A model generated the notes under the pieces. That model was not told the origin of the DNA. It ran no database searches and worked only from the letters and a program-made list of their open reading frames with translations. A DNA stretch of 64,000 nucleotides from UBA8514 sp034933685 (GTDB lineage Bacteria; Bacillota; Clostridia; Lachnospirales; Anaerotignaceae). Location: the NCBI GenBank assembly GCA_034933685.1, contig JAYFNB010000013.1:109244-173243 (forward strand), given 5' to 3'. This document shows positions 8,508 through 16,689 of the stretch, in pieces. A program made the translations under genes and the position numbers. Each line of letters begins with the position of its first letter. The stretch's first letter is position 1.

Positions 8508-9524
8508 ATGTACTGTAAATATTGTGGGTCAGTTTTGCCTATGGGGTCAAGATTTTGTCCCAATTGTTCAAATGAGGTGGAAGAAGGTTACTTAAAGCAA
8601 GTAATGAATAAGAATGATGTAGCAAATTTCGTTGGGAAAAATGAAGCCTACTTCTCACGGGAGTTTGCTAACATTGTTGCGGGACAAAAGGGGAGCTTTA
8701 ATTGGGCGGCATTGTGGTTTGGTCCTCTTTATTGTGTATACAGAAAACAGTATGATATTTTGTGGAAGTATTACAAAGTGCCTCTAAGTGGATTTTTTAT
8801 TTCTCTTCTTGGGGCAACAATACAAATTTTGGATGGAAATATGGATGCTGTGGCGTTGACAAAAGGGCTGATGGTTTGGTTTGTGTTAGGTTTTGTAGCA
8901 GATATTTGGTTCCATGTTGCCCAAGTGCGATTAGGGAGAAACTTCAATAGACTATACTTTGAAAGCTGGAAGAAAAAAATAGCGGAAAAGAAAAGCTTAA
9001 AGGAATATGGAGGTACTTCTGTTAAAAATGTGGTGCTATTTATCTTGTTGTCATCTCTCATTTTGAGTTTACCTGTTGTTGCTATGGTGAAAACACAGGT
9101 ATCACCAGAGATATATAGCTCTAATAGTTATGGTAGAGTAGAAGAAGTGGAAGAAAAAGCAGATGAAAATGAAGTTATTTACGGATATAACAGTTTAAAT
9201 CCAGGGGTTGACATAGATGAAGACATCCAAAATGCCATTATCGGGAATTATGATTTAGGGGATGGAATTACCATTTCAATTGATGACAATTTAAACATGA
9301 CTATGTGCGCAGATGGGCAACAGCAATCTTGGTTTCAACTATCAGTTTGGGATGTTCAAGGAAATACCGTAATATTTCAAGGATATTTGGGAGAAGAAGT
9401 TTGGGAAGCAATGAATATTCAATCTATGGAAGAGGCAGAGGTACAAATGAAGTTTATTACTGCAGTGGGAACGGTGACCAAAATTTTTGAAAATGGAACG
9501 GAGCTTTGGTTTAAAAAGATATAG
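8508..9524 (+). CDS. Zinc-ribbon membrane protein with DUF2628 domain
   Basis: This 338-residue protein has an N-terminal zinc ribbon (CKYCG then CPNC). The next domain has the DUF2628 signature FNWAALWFGPLYCVYRKQYD and two hydrophobic helices. A third helix (VVLFILLSSLILSLPVVAMV) leads to a ~140-residue C-terminal domain rich in Asp and Glu, probably outside the membrane. Such proteins are common in Firmicutes and their role is unknown. The second of two adjacent ATGs (8508) is better spaced from the AAGGAAGGAG site; 8505 is possible. Confidence 0.7.
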   Translation: MYCKYCGSVLPMGSRFCPNCSNEVEEGYLKQVMNKNDVANFVGKNEAYFSREFANIVAGQKGSFNWAALWFGPLYCVYRKQYDILWKYYKVPLSGFFISLLGATIQILDGNMDAVALTKGLMVWFVLGFVADIWFHVAQVRLGRNFNRLYFESWKKKIAEKKSLKEYGGTSVKNVVLFILLSSLILSLPVVAMVKTQVSPEIYSSNSYGRVEEVEEKADENEVIYGYNSLNPGVDIDEDIQNAIIGNYDLGDGITISIDDNLNMTMCADGQQQSWFQLSVWDVQGNTVIFQGYLGEEVWEAMNIQSMEEAEVQMKFITAVGTVTKIFENGTELWFKKI

Positions 9525-9656
9525 AATTATTAGAACGAAAGACTACCCAATATATGTGCTAAAGGATTTATACGTTTAAGAGTAAGGTCTTATTTTATCA
9601 ATTAAAGAGATTAGTTAATCATTGTAGTGTGATTATTCTAAAAGGAGTGAAGTAAA

Positions 9657-10100
9657 GTGTCAAATGCTAAACCAATTACAAAAGTTCAGTGGGTATTTAT
9701 AATAGGGTTAATTATATCTGTTACTTTAATGCTAAGAGCTATGGATGATACTCCACAATCTGGGTTACCATCATTATACGATACAGCTAAAGAATGTGTA
9801 ACTGCACATTTATTTTATCCTGACACAGCCAAATACCCTGAATATGAAGAAGGTATGGTTGTATATAATTCAACGGTTCTAGAAGATATAGGTGAAGGTT
9901 ATGGTTGTCTGGAATATCGTATTTATGATGTAAAATCATCTGTATATGCAGTTAATCAAATAGGACAATCTGGAAAAGCTGATTTCTTTGTACAAGTCTA
10001 TGTCTACGTAGACGATTATCCAACACCTCAATATGGAGAACAGGGAATTCATAAAGGTGTTAATGACCACATGTGTAGTTATCTCCGTAGCTTAGAGTAA
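9657..10100 (+). CDS. Membrane-anchored hypothetical protein
   Basis: 147 residues, starting at a GTG eight bases after AAAGGAGTGA. One N-terminal helix (VFIIGLIISVTLMLRAM) anchors a ~115-residue domain, likely outside the cell. The segment YPDTAKYPEY resembles a pattern (P-x-TAK-x-P) seen in small secreted or anchored proteins of unknown role. No catalytic motif is visible. It is convergent with the XRE gene at 10220, with a shared terminator between. Confidence 0.55.
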   Translation: MSNAKPITKVQWVFIIGLIISVTLMLRAMDDTPQSGLPSLYDTAKECVTAHLFYPDTAKYPEYEEGMVVYNSTVLEDIGEGYGCLEYRIYDVKSSVYAVNQIGQSGKADFFVQVYVYVDDYPTPQYGEQGIHKGVNDHMCSYLRSLE

Positions 10101-10177
10101 GATGGAAGGTAAGTGCCAAAAACTGAGTGCCTAGAAAGTGATGAAAAAAGGCGTCAACTACGAAATAAACGAAAATT

Positions 10178-10214
10178 AGAGGCTCTTCCTATAGTTACTA
10201 TAGGAAGAGCCTCT
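10178..10214. terminator. Bidirectional terminator
   Basis: A perfect 17-bp stem (AGAGGCTCTTCCTATAG and its complement) with a 3-base loop lies between two convergent genes. Confidence 0.75.
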
Positions 10215-10219
10215 GTATG

Positions 10220-10531
10220 TTAATGTAAGCTTTTTAAAAACGTCGTTAACAGCTTAATTTGTTCAGGCGTAAGGCGAAATATTTCCTGCAATAATTCATC
10301 ATTTTGCAAGTTTGTCTGAAAGGAATCATCGAAAAAATCCTTTAATGAAACATTTAAAGCACCGCATACCAGGGATAGGGTTTCTATGGTTGGCTGTTTG
10401 TTACCTAATTCAATTTCACGTAAAAAGCTTTGGGATATACCTGCTTGGTTAGCCAGTTTGTTAACAGTCAGACCCTTTTGCTCTCGTAAGAATGTAATTT
10501 TTTTATTTACTTCCAAGGAAATCCTCTCCAA
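10220..10531 (-). CDS. XRE-family transcriptional regulator
   Basis: 103 residues with a Cro/CI-type helix-turn-helix in the first ~65 (LREQKGLTVNKLANQAGIS, FLREIELGNKQPTIETL). A short C-terminal segment (LTPEQIKLLTTFLKSLH) may mediate dimerisation. The start is the ATG preceded by GGAGAGGA. It is probably a local regulator of the accessory genes; its target cannot be told from the sequence. Confidence 0.85.
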   Translation of the reverse strand: MERISLEVNKKITFLREQKGLTVNKLANQAGISQSFLREIELGNKQPTIETLSLVCGALNVSLKDFFDDSFQTNLQNDELLQEIFRLTPEQIKLLTTFLKSLH

Positions 10532-10724
10532 TCTTGGTGGTTGTAAGGCAATGGTATCAGATTTGGTTGTTAATAATTACAACTATAAATTTATGTGTTA
10601 ATTGTTTTAGATATATATGGTGCTTGGTATATTGCTTATTGATGTTTAGATAGCGGCAAAGAGAATTCACAAATAGTGAGTCAATTGGCTGGAAGAGCGA
10701 TGATTTTTTGTTAATATTTGTAGG

Positions 10725-11140
10725 TTGAGGGTATGGGAGGGAGACGTATCACTGAGCTATTATTTTTCACCTGTTCTGGTTATTATGCTCTCTCCTTTGG
10801 TTTTGAAAGAGAAATTATCGTGCAAAAAGGTGATATGTATCGGTGTTGCTCTTCTAGGGTATTTCTTATATTGCAAAAAAGTATACAGGAAACAACTGGG
10901 AATCATTTGCTTGGTATCGGTTATGGGTTAATTGTTGCCAGTTTCTATGCTGCGTTGACGCTAACAAATATATTTATTTGAGGGCTGGATGGTCTGACAA
11001 TTACGCTTTTGCAACTTAGTTTGTCGATTATGTTATTATTCCCATTTGTATTGATCACGGATGTCTTCCATTTTTCTTCTATTACGCAAAAAACCGCTTT
11101 GTTAATGTTTTTACTGGAATGAAAGGACTAAAAGCTAAAG
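10725..11140 (+). pseudogene. Decayed EamA/DMT-family transporter
   Basis: Fragments of a drug/metabolite transporter lie in two frames: SPVLVIMLSPLVLKEKLS with VICIGVALLGYFL (frame of 10725), then GLIVASFYAALTLTN, an in-frame TGA at 10979, and GLDGLTITLLQLSLSIMLL followed by PFVL. A final trace, MKGLKA, matches the conserved region after helix 8 of EamA proteins. The frame change near 10921, the stop at 10979 and the missing 5' region show it is dead. Confidence 0.7.
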
Positions 11141-11361
11141 TATTGCCACATGGGGATTTAGCAGATTTGCGGGCTATTTATGGGAAAAATCAAATCAATT
11201 TTTACAAGGAGCGCTTGGTGTTTTTTCCTATTTAAATTATATTTCATTTGGTGTAAAGCATTTTGCAGCGTTAAATCGAGAATTTGATATCACTTATTTA
11301 GACAAAACTGATTTAATTCTACTCACTAGGAAAGCAAAAGATCTAGTTTTATTCTTGTAAA
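11141..11361 (+). pseudogene. Unidentified gene remnant
   Basis: Protein-like sequence in two frames: LPHGDLADLRAIYGKNQINF, then after a T-run frame break FSYLNYISFGVKHFAALNRE and ITYLDKTDLILLTRKAKDL, ending at a stop at 11358. It directly abuts the EamA remnant and looks fused to it by deletion. Family not recognised. Confidence 0.35.
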
Positions 11362-11541
11362 TAATTTACATGTTAAAATATTATTGGCCTGTGTTCTTTT
11401 TGTGAAGTATTATTACTTTATTTTCAGAGTTAAGACAATAGTAGTTAAACGACTTTGCCAATAAATTAAAATACAATCAATCGATTTACTTTGCGAATAT
11501 TGTTAATAGAATTATGTGATATATCTAATTCTGGAAAGCGC

Positions 11542-11568
11542 TTGACTTTCCATTATAAATATGATAAT
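11542..11568 (+). promoter_or_regulatory. Candidate promoter of the riboswitch-radical SAM unit
   Basis: TTGACT (11542) and GATAAT (11563), each one base from consensus, with a rather short 15-base spacer, lie 15 bases upstream of the first riboswitch-like element. Confidence 0.4.
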
Positions 11569-11582
11569 TTTAAAAATATTAT

Positions 11583-11655
11583 TTTACCGCCGGGTAAACG
11601 TCTTATTACCATTCAATTAGGCCCTAGAAGGAGTGGTGTTAAGGCGTTTTTTTGT
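11583..11655 (+). ncRNA. Candidate guanidine-IV (mepA-motif) riboswitch 1
   Basis: Hairpin P1 (TTTACC-GCCG-GGTAAA, 11583-11598) exposes a GCC loop. A second, longer hairpin exposes TTAGGCC in its loop, so the loops can kiss (GCC with GGC). The 3' part pairs into a terminator (AAACGTCTTA with TAAGGCGTTT, then a T-run). The same GCCGCCGGG / TTAGGCC layout recurs at 12504 and 14051. A MATE gene follows the second copy, which is the known genomic context of the guanidine-IV class. This copy lies 50 bases upstream of the radical SAM gene. Confidence 0.7.
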
Positions 11656-11704
11656 TTAAAGTGGTATAATTGTGAAAAATAGAATTGTTTTAGGAGGTTA
11701 AACT

Positions 11705-12400
11705 ATGAAAGAATTTGATTATAAAGAGATTAATATTGAGGACGGTAAAAGAGTATTGGAAATAAACATTCTTCCAGAAAAATATTGTAACTTTGATTGT
11801 ATTTTCTGTCCAATTGGAAGGTCAAATAATAAGATTGATACCCAAATCACATTCGGTAATGTAGATGATTCGTTAACCGGGTTAGAAAGAATTATTGAGC
11901 AAACAAATGCAGAACTTGTTTTTATTAACTCAAAAGGAGAAGCTCTTATACATGACCAAATCTCCAACATTATTGGTTTCATAAAAAATAAGGGACTATC
12001 TGTTAGATTGCTTTCCAATGGATATTTGCTTGGGAAAAAAGATTATATGGAAATTGCTAATAAATGTGATGAGGTCATGGGTGAACTTAAGGTAATTACT
12101 GAAGAAGCTTTTCATAAAGTTCAAAGGCCAATCCAAGGATATACATTATCAGAATATATATCCAACATGGCAAACTTCCGAAAACAGTATAGTGGGAAGT
12201 TTATTTTTGAAGTTACAATTATAAGAGGATATAACGATGATGAAGAGTCCATTCTAAAGCTAAAGGATATTATTGAGGATATTTCACCTGATAAATTGAT
12301 AGTCGTAAGACTTGAGGAGGAAAAGTTTCAAAAAAAGCTTGGGATAACTGATAAGCGCTTTAAAGAGATTACAAAAACGCTTCAGAATGTATCCCAATAG
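11705..12400 (+). CDS. Radical SAM protein
   Basis: 231 residues with the radical SAM cluster motif C28-x3-C32-x2-C35 (YCNFDCIFCP), followed by strands and helices of a partial TIM barrel (VFINSKGEALIH, VRLLSNGYLL, VEVTII-like). It resembles small radical SAM proteins of the COG0731 type. There is no C-terminal SPASM-type Cys cluster. The start has AGGAGG at the right distance. It sits directly downstream of a riboswitch-like terminator, so expression may respond to guanidine or a related ligand. The substrate is unknown. Confidence 0.8.
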   Translation: MKEFDYKEINIEDGKRVLEINILPEKYCNFDCIFCPIGRSNNKIDTQITFGNVDDSLTGLERIIEQTNAELVFINSKGEALIHDQISNIIGFIKNKGLSVRLLSNGYLLGKKDYMEIANKCDEVMGELKVITEEAFHKVQRPIQGYTLSEYISNMANFRKQYSGKFIFEVTIIRGYNDDEESILKLKDIIEDISPDKLIVVRLEEEKFQKKLGITDKRFKEITKTLQNVSQ

Positions 12401-12503
12401 AAGTTTGAACATAGATATCAACAGCAAATTGTTAAAGTATATTAAGTTATGGATTGTTGACATTGGCACAGATACGATGTCATTACTTTAAAATAACAAA
12501 ACC

Positions 12504-12564
12504 AACCCGCCGGGGTTTCTAGTGTGTAGTAGGCCTGCGTTACACAACGCAGGCCTATTTTTTT
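12504..12564 (+). ncRNA. Candidate guanidine-IV (mepA-motif) riboswitch 2, MATE leader
   Basis: P1 is AACCC-GCCG-GGGTT-like (12504-12517). P2 pairs TGTGTA (12523) with TACACA (12541) and displays AGGCC in its loop. An alternative perfect stem AGGCCTGCGT/ACGCAGGCCT (12531-12556) followed by eight T's is a terminator. P2 and the terminator stem use the same bases and exclude each other, the arrangement expected of a transcriptional ON switch stabilised by a GCC-GGC kissing contact. The MATE ATG lies about 26 bases downstream. A TTGACA at 12457 may be the -35 box. Confidence 0.78.
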
Positions 12565-12589
12565 TATTCTTGTATGGAGGATTCACATT

Positions 12590-13933
12590 ATGAATAATAT
12601 AAATTGCTTAAAGGATTTTTTAAAATATTCGTCACTAAACGTATTTGGTATGATAGGGCTATCCTGCTATATTTTAGCAGACACTTTCTTTGTTTCAAAA
12701 GGGCTTGGAACAAACGGTTTAACTGCATTAAACCTCGCGATTCCGATATATAGCTTTATTAATGGTTGTGGGCTAATGATTGGTATGGGTGGAAGCACTA
12801 AGTATTCCATTTTAAAAAGTCAAAATAACAAGGAAGCAGCAAATTATACATTTACAAACGCTGTAATGTTGGCACTTGGTTTTGCAATCGCATTTTTTCT
12901 AATCGGAATTCTTTCCTCTGAAACAATTACAGAAGCACTTGGGGCTGATGAAACCGTTTTTCAAATGAGTAAAACTTATCTGAAAGTAATCTTACTTTTT
13001 GCCCCAATGTTTATAATGAATAATGTACTTCTGTGCTTTGTAAGAAATGACGATGCTCCACAGCTTTCTATGATTGCTATGCTTGTGGGTAGCTTATCAA
13101 ACGTTGTTTTAGACTATATTTTTATTTTCTCGTTTGAAATGGGGATTTTCGGAGCAGTCCTTGCGACTGGTCTTGCCCCAGTTATTAGCATGCTTATACT
13201 ATCTCCTTTTTTCTTTAAAAATAGAAATCACTTTCATATAAAAAAATGCAAGCTTTCAAGAAAACTGACTAGGACTATTTTTTCAAGTGGATTACCATCA
13301 CTTATTACTGAGGTTTCTTCGGGTATTGTTATCATCGTTTTTAACATTATTATATTAAGACTGCAAGGCAATATAGGTGTTGCGGCATATGGAGTTATTG
13401 CTAATCTGTCATTAGTGATAATGGCAATTTATACAGGTGTAGCCCAAGGTATTCAGCCCATTATCAGTAGCAATTATGGATCTGGGAATCGCACAAATGT
13501 TCAAGCGATTTTGCGTTATGCGCTGACAAGCGTTTTAATTATTTCTGGCATAGTTTACTTATGTGTATTTTTCGGAGCTTCAAAGATAGCCAATATATTC
13601 AACAGTGAACAAAATGCTTTATTTCAGAGTATCGCTGTAACTGGGTTGAAGTTTTATTTTACTGCTTGCCTGTTTGCCGGATTTAATATCATTATGTCTG
13701 TTTACTTTACTTCTACTGAATACGCACTCCCCGCGCATATTATTTCTATTCTGCGTGGATTTGTAATTATCATACCTATGGCTTTCTTGCTATCATCAAT
13801 CGGTGGCATGATAGGTGTTTGGTGTGTATTACCGGTAACTGAATTATTAGTAAGCATAGTTGGAATTACTTTATTTCTACTGTATAAAAATAAAGCCTTG
13901 CATAAAGACTGTAGTGGTCAAGAATGCTTTTAG
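12590..13933 (+). CDS. MATE-family efflux transporter (MepA-like)
   Basis: 447 residues with about 12 membrane helices in two homologous halves. YILADTFFVSKGLGTNGLTA near the N terminus and the later GIAQGIQPIIS-like motif (GVAQGIQPIISSNYG) are MATE signatures. MATE proteins export cationic compounds using Na+ or H+ gradients. Because the gene is under a guanidine-IV-type riboswitch, guanidinium or a guanidino compound is the likely substrate. A GGAGG site precedes the ATG. Confidence 0.88.
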   Translation: MNNINCLKDFLKYSSLNVFGMIGLSCYILADTFFVSKGLGTNGLTALNLAIPIYSFINGCGLMIGMGGSTKYSILKSQNNKEAANYTFTNAVMLALGFAIAFFLIGILSSETITEALGADETVFQMSKTYLKVILLFAPMFIMNNVLLCFVRNDDAPQLSMIAMLVGSLSNVVLDYIFIFSFEMGIFGAVLATGLAPVISMLILSPFFFKNRNHFHIKKCKLSRKLTRTIFSSGLPSLITEVSSGIVIIVFNIIILRLQGNIGVAAYGVIANLSLVIMAIYTGVAQGIQPIISSNYGSGNRTNVQAILRYALTSVLIISGIVYLCVFFGASKIANIFNSEQNALFQSIAVTGLKFYFTACLFAGFNIIMSVYFTSTEYALPAHIISILRGFVIIIPMAFLLSSIGGMIGVWCVLPVTELLVSIVGITLFLLYKNKALHKDCSGQECF

Positions 13934-14050
13934 AAAATGTTTCTTACATGGACTGCTTTTGTAAAATGTATATTATTTGAAAATAGATAAATTTTTGGTC
14001 ATTAGTTGATTTTTATAAAGAAATATATTATTATAATTCCATAATAGCGT

Positions 14051-14122
14051 TTTGCCGCCGGGTAAACATCTTATCTCCATTCCATTAGGCCATAGAAGGA
14101 ATGGAGGTAAGGTGTTTTTTTT
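14051..14122 (+). ncRNA. Candidate guanidine-IV (mepA-motif) riboswitch 3
   Basis: P1 TTTGCC-GCCG-GGTAAA (14051-14066) is followed by a near-perfect 20-bp terminator hairpin (from AAACATCTTATCTCCATTCC) whose loop carries ATTAGGCCATAG, then eight T's. This copy is closest in sequence to copy 1. It lies 118 bases after the MATE stop and about 108 bases before the LysR ATG. It may control the LysR gene or be left over from a duplication. Confidence 0.65.
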
Positions 14123-14229
14123 ATTCAATAGAAGAAGGCGGAGCTTTTTTATAGCGAGATACATATCTAGTATAAAATGGTTTATACATTTTAGTGGAAC
14201 TATTTAAGGGATAGGGGATAAAGACTATT

Positions 14230-15126
14230 ATGGAGATTCGAAATTTGTCAACTTTTTTACAGGTAGCTTTATTACAGAACTTTACGCAAGCAGGTCGGAT
14301 ATTAGGATATTCCCAGTCTAGTATTAGTGCGCAAATACAACAATTGGAGGAGGATGTTGGTGTACAGCTGTTTGATAGAATTGGAAGGGGTGTTGTTTTA
14401 ACGCAGTATGGTCAGGAGCTACTTCCATATGCCGAAAAAATTGTATCTTTTGCTGCTTATATGGAAAGTTTCATGCGGCAAGAAAATGAAATAAAGGGAA
14501 CTTTACGTTTAGGAATGGTTGAATCTTTGGCTGGCATGTGTTTAGAGCCAATTTTGTTGCAATATAATCAGAGGTTTCCAAATGTGAAGATAAATTTGTT
14601 AGTTGATGCAACGTCCACCTTAGTGGAACTTCTTAAAAAAAATCAGATTGATGTAGCATGCATGATTGATGACCCACCGCCCAAGGCAAAATGGCAATGT
14701 TGTTACGAAAAGCAAGTTAAAATCGTAATTGTGGCTAGCAAAAGTCATCGTTTGGCTTCAAAACAATCTATAGGACTTGAAGAATTGTGCAGAGAAAAAT
14801 TTATATTAATGGAAGATGAAGCTCCATATAGTAGGTGTTTTTATAATTTTCTGGATACGCAGGGGATTGAAATAAAACCATTCTTAACGCTTCAGAGCCC
14901 AAGAATGGCTATGCGCTTTATTTTATGCAATAATTGTGTGTCACTACTTCCATATTATACAGTAAAAGAGAAATTTGAATCTGGAAAGTTAGTGTTTTTG
15001 GATGTGCCTGAATGTGAGCAATACCAAACAGTGCAAATAATTCTGCATAAGAATAAATTTATTACTTCTCATATTAACGGATTTTTGGATGAGGCAAAAT
15101 CTGTATTCGATAGCATGCTGACGTAG
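14230..15126 (+). CDS. LysR-family transcriptional regulator
   Basis: 298 residues. The N-terminal winged HTH (FLQVALLQNFTQAGRILGYS, then SSISAQIQQLEEDVGVQLFD) is classic LysR, and the rest is a periplasmic-binding-protein-like ligand domain. It is transcribed in the same direction as the PLP lyase and brnQ that follow, which it may control. An 11-bp palindrome between it and the lyase is a possible site. Confidence 0.9.
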   Translation: MEIRNLSTFLQVALLQNFTQAGRILGYSQSSISAQIQQLEEDVGVQLFDRIGRGVVLTQYGQELLPYAEKIVSFAAYMESFMRQENEIKGTLRLGMVESLAGMCLEPILLQYNQRFPNVKINLLVDATSTLVELLKKNQIDVACMIDDPPPKAKWQCCYEKQVKIVIVASKSHRLASKQSIGLEELCREKFILMEDEAPYSRCFYNFLDTQGIEIKPFLTLQSPRMAMRFILCNNCVSLLPYYTVKEKFESGKLVFLDVPECEQYQTVQIILHKNKFITSHINGFLDEAKSVFDSMLT

Positions 15127-15191
15127 AATAAGAATTCTGTTTGGATTTTATACAAAACCATCGAAAAAACTGATTGATTACATCAATTCTA

Positions 15192-15234
15192 TTCGTTTGT
15201 AGTGCTTAGTATTCCGTGATATACTACAAACGAA
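15192..15234 (+). promoter_or_regulatory. Inverted repeat upstream of the PLP lyase gene
   Basis: The 11-base arms TTCGTTTGTAG and CTACAAACGAA are perfect complements separated by 21 bases, 47 bases before the lyase start. With no T-run after it, a regulator-binding site (perhaps for the upstream LysR) is more likely than a terminator. Confidence 0.45.
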
Positions 15235-15280
15235 ATAAACAAAAATTTGTATAAAATATCTAAAAATGGAGGTCAATATC

Positions 15281-16459
15281 ATGCTAGAAAAGAAAAAAGT
15301 AACAACAATAGCCGTACATGCTGGAAAAAGGGAAGATGATTCTTTTAATGCTATTAATGAACCAATTTACATGACCAGCAACTATCGCCTGCCTACGGAC
15401 GGTACACCCATTGACTGGAGTGGTATCAATAGTAACATATATGCACGAAATAGAAATGTAAATCAGATAGTACTTCAAGATAAACTTTGTGCTTTGACCG
15501 GTGCTGAGGACTGTGCTGTTTTTGCCAGCGGTGTGGCGGCATTGGCGGCAGTATTTACAACTTTCCTAAATTCAGGGGACCATGCCGTTGTATCTGAAGT
15601 ATGTTATAGTGCAACAAATATTTTGTTCAGAGAGTTGTTACCACAAAAATATAACATTGAGGTTACTTTTGTTGACACAACGGATACAGAAGCTGTAAAA
15701 GCTGCTACCAAGTCCAACACAAAACTTATACATATAGAAACACCAGGTAACCCAACCACTGGAATTAGTGATGTGGAATCCATTGCAAAGTTAGCACATA
15801 ATGCTGGTGCATTACTTTCTGTTGATGCAACATTTGCTGGACCTATAAGTTTATATCCATTGAAGCTTGGAGCAGATATTGAAATTCACAGTATGACAAA
15901 ATACATAAATGGGCACGGGGATTCTCTTGGTGGTTGTGTATTAGGAAGTAGAGAGTTGCTTACAAAAGTAAAAGAAATTTCTATGGTGAATTTTGGTGGA
16001 GTTCTTAGTCCATTTAACACATGGCTTATCACAAGAGGCCTGATGACCGTACCATTACGTATGTCACAACACAGTAATACCGCCCATAAGGTTGCACAGT
16101 TTTTAGAGAAAAGTCCAGGAATTCGCTTTGTGTGGTATCCAGGTCTTAAGAGTCATCCACAGCATGATCTTGCTGAAAAATTAATGAAGGGTCAATACTC
16201 TGGAATGATGTCATTCGATATTAAAGGTGATGAAAAAACACATTTTGAGTTCTTGAAAGCTCTTAAGCTGGTAACACATGCGGTTTCTTTAGGAGATATA
16301 GAAAGCTTGATTGTTTATTATGACAAAAACAGCGATAAACTACCACACTATCCAGCAATTTATCAGGAAGGATTCTATCGCTTTAGTGTAGGTCTAGAGG
16401 ATGCAGATGATTTGATTGATGACTTACAGCAAGCTTTTAAGGCATGTGGTCTGGTTTAA
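15281..16459 (+). CDS. Cys/Met-metabolism PLP-dependent enzyme
   Basis: 392-residue fold-type I PLP enzyme of the trans-sulfuration family (cystathionine gamma-synthase / methionine gamma-lyase type). The PLP Lys is at about residue 207 in SMTKYINGHGDSLGG. IETPGNPT and VDATFAGP are the usual cofactor-binding segments. Which reaction it performs (gamma-lyase, beta-lyase or synthase) cannot be fixed from sequence alone. The ATG at 15281, eight bases after GGAGG, is preferred to the ATG at 15266 that overlaps the ribosome binding site. brnQ follows after 230 bases. Confidence 0.82.
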   Translation: MLEKKKVTTIAVHAGKREDDSFNAINEPIYMTSNYRLPTDGTPIDWSGINSNIYARNRNVNQIVLQDKLCALTGAEDCAVFASGVAALAAVFTTFLNSGDHAVVSEVCYSATNILFRELLPQKYNIEVTFVDTTDTEAVKAATKSNTKLIHIETPGNPTTGISDVESIAKLAHNAGALLSVDATFAGPISLYPLKLGADIEIHSMTKYINGHGDSLGGCVLGSRELLTKVKEISMVNFGGVLSPFNTWLITRGLMTVPLRMSQHSNTAHKVAQFLEKSPGIRFVWYPGLKSHPQHDLAEKLMKGQYSGMMSFDIKGDEKTHFEFLKALKLVTHAVSLGDIESLIVYYDKNSDKLPHYPAIYQEGFYRFSVGLEDADDLIDDLQQAFKACGLV

Positions 16460-16545
16460 AATATGTTTTTATCGTGTTAACGGATTTGTACGCTATTAGT
16501 AATATACTTCCAGGTAGAAAAGTTTTGGTTCTTTTTGAATTTATT

Positions 16546-16592
16546 TTAAGTGGGATTTTGACTGCTTCAAAGCAGTTTGAAATTCCACTTAA
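16546..16592 (+). terminator. Hairpin between the PLP lyase and brnQ
   Basis: Arms TTAAGTGGGATT and AATTCCACTTAA (one wobble) plus an inner ACTGCT/AGCAGT stem form a long hairpin. No T-run follows immediately, so termination may be partial. Confidence 0.45.
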
Positions 16593-16689
16593 CAGGTGAT
16601 TTTTTACAAAAAAAAGACAAAAAATGTGTAGCTTATAAAATAGGAAACTGTGCAGCATATGCATCTTTACAACAAACAGGAGGATAATT

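Noticed and set aside
10733..10981. 82-codon intact small protein
   Set aside because: Only its second part resembles EamA; the first part is out of frame with the family sequence, so it is a piece of the pseudogene.
11491..11682. 63-codon open frame before the radical SAM gene
   Set aside because: It runs through the riboswitch and its terminator, and has no ribosome binding site.
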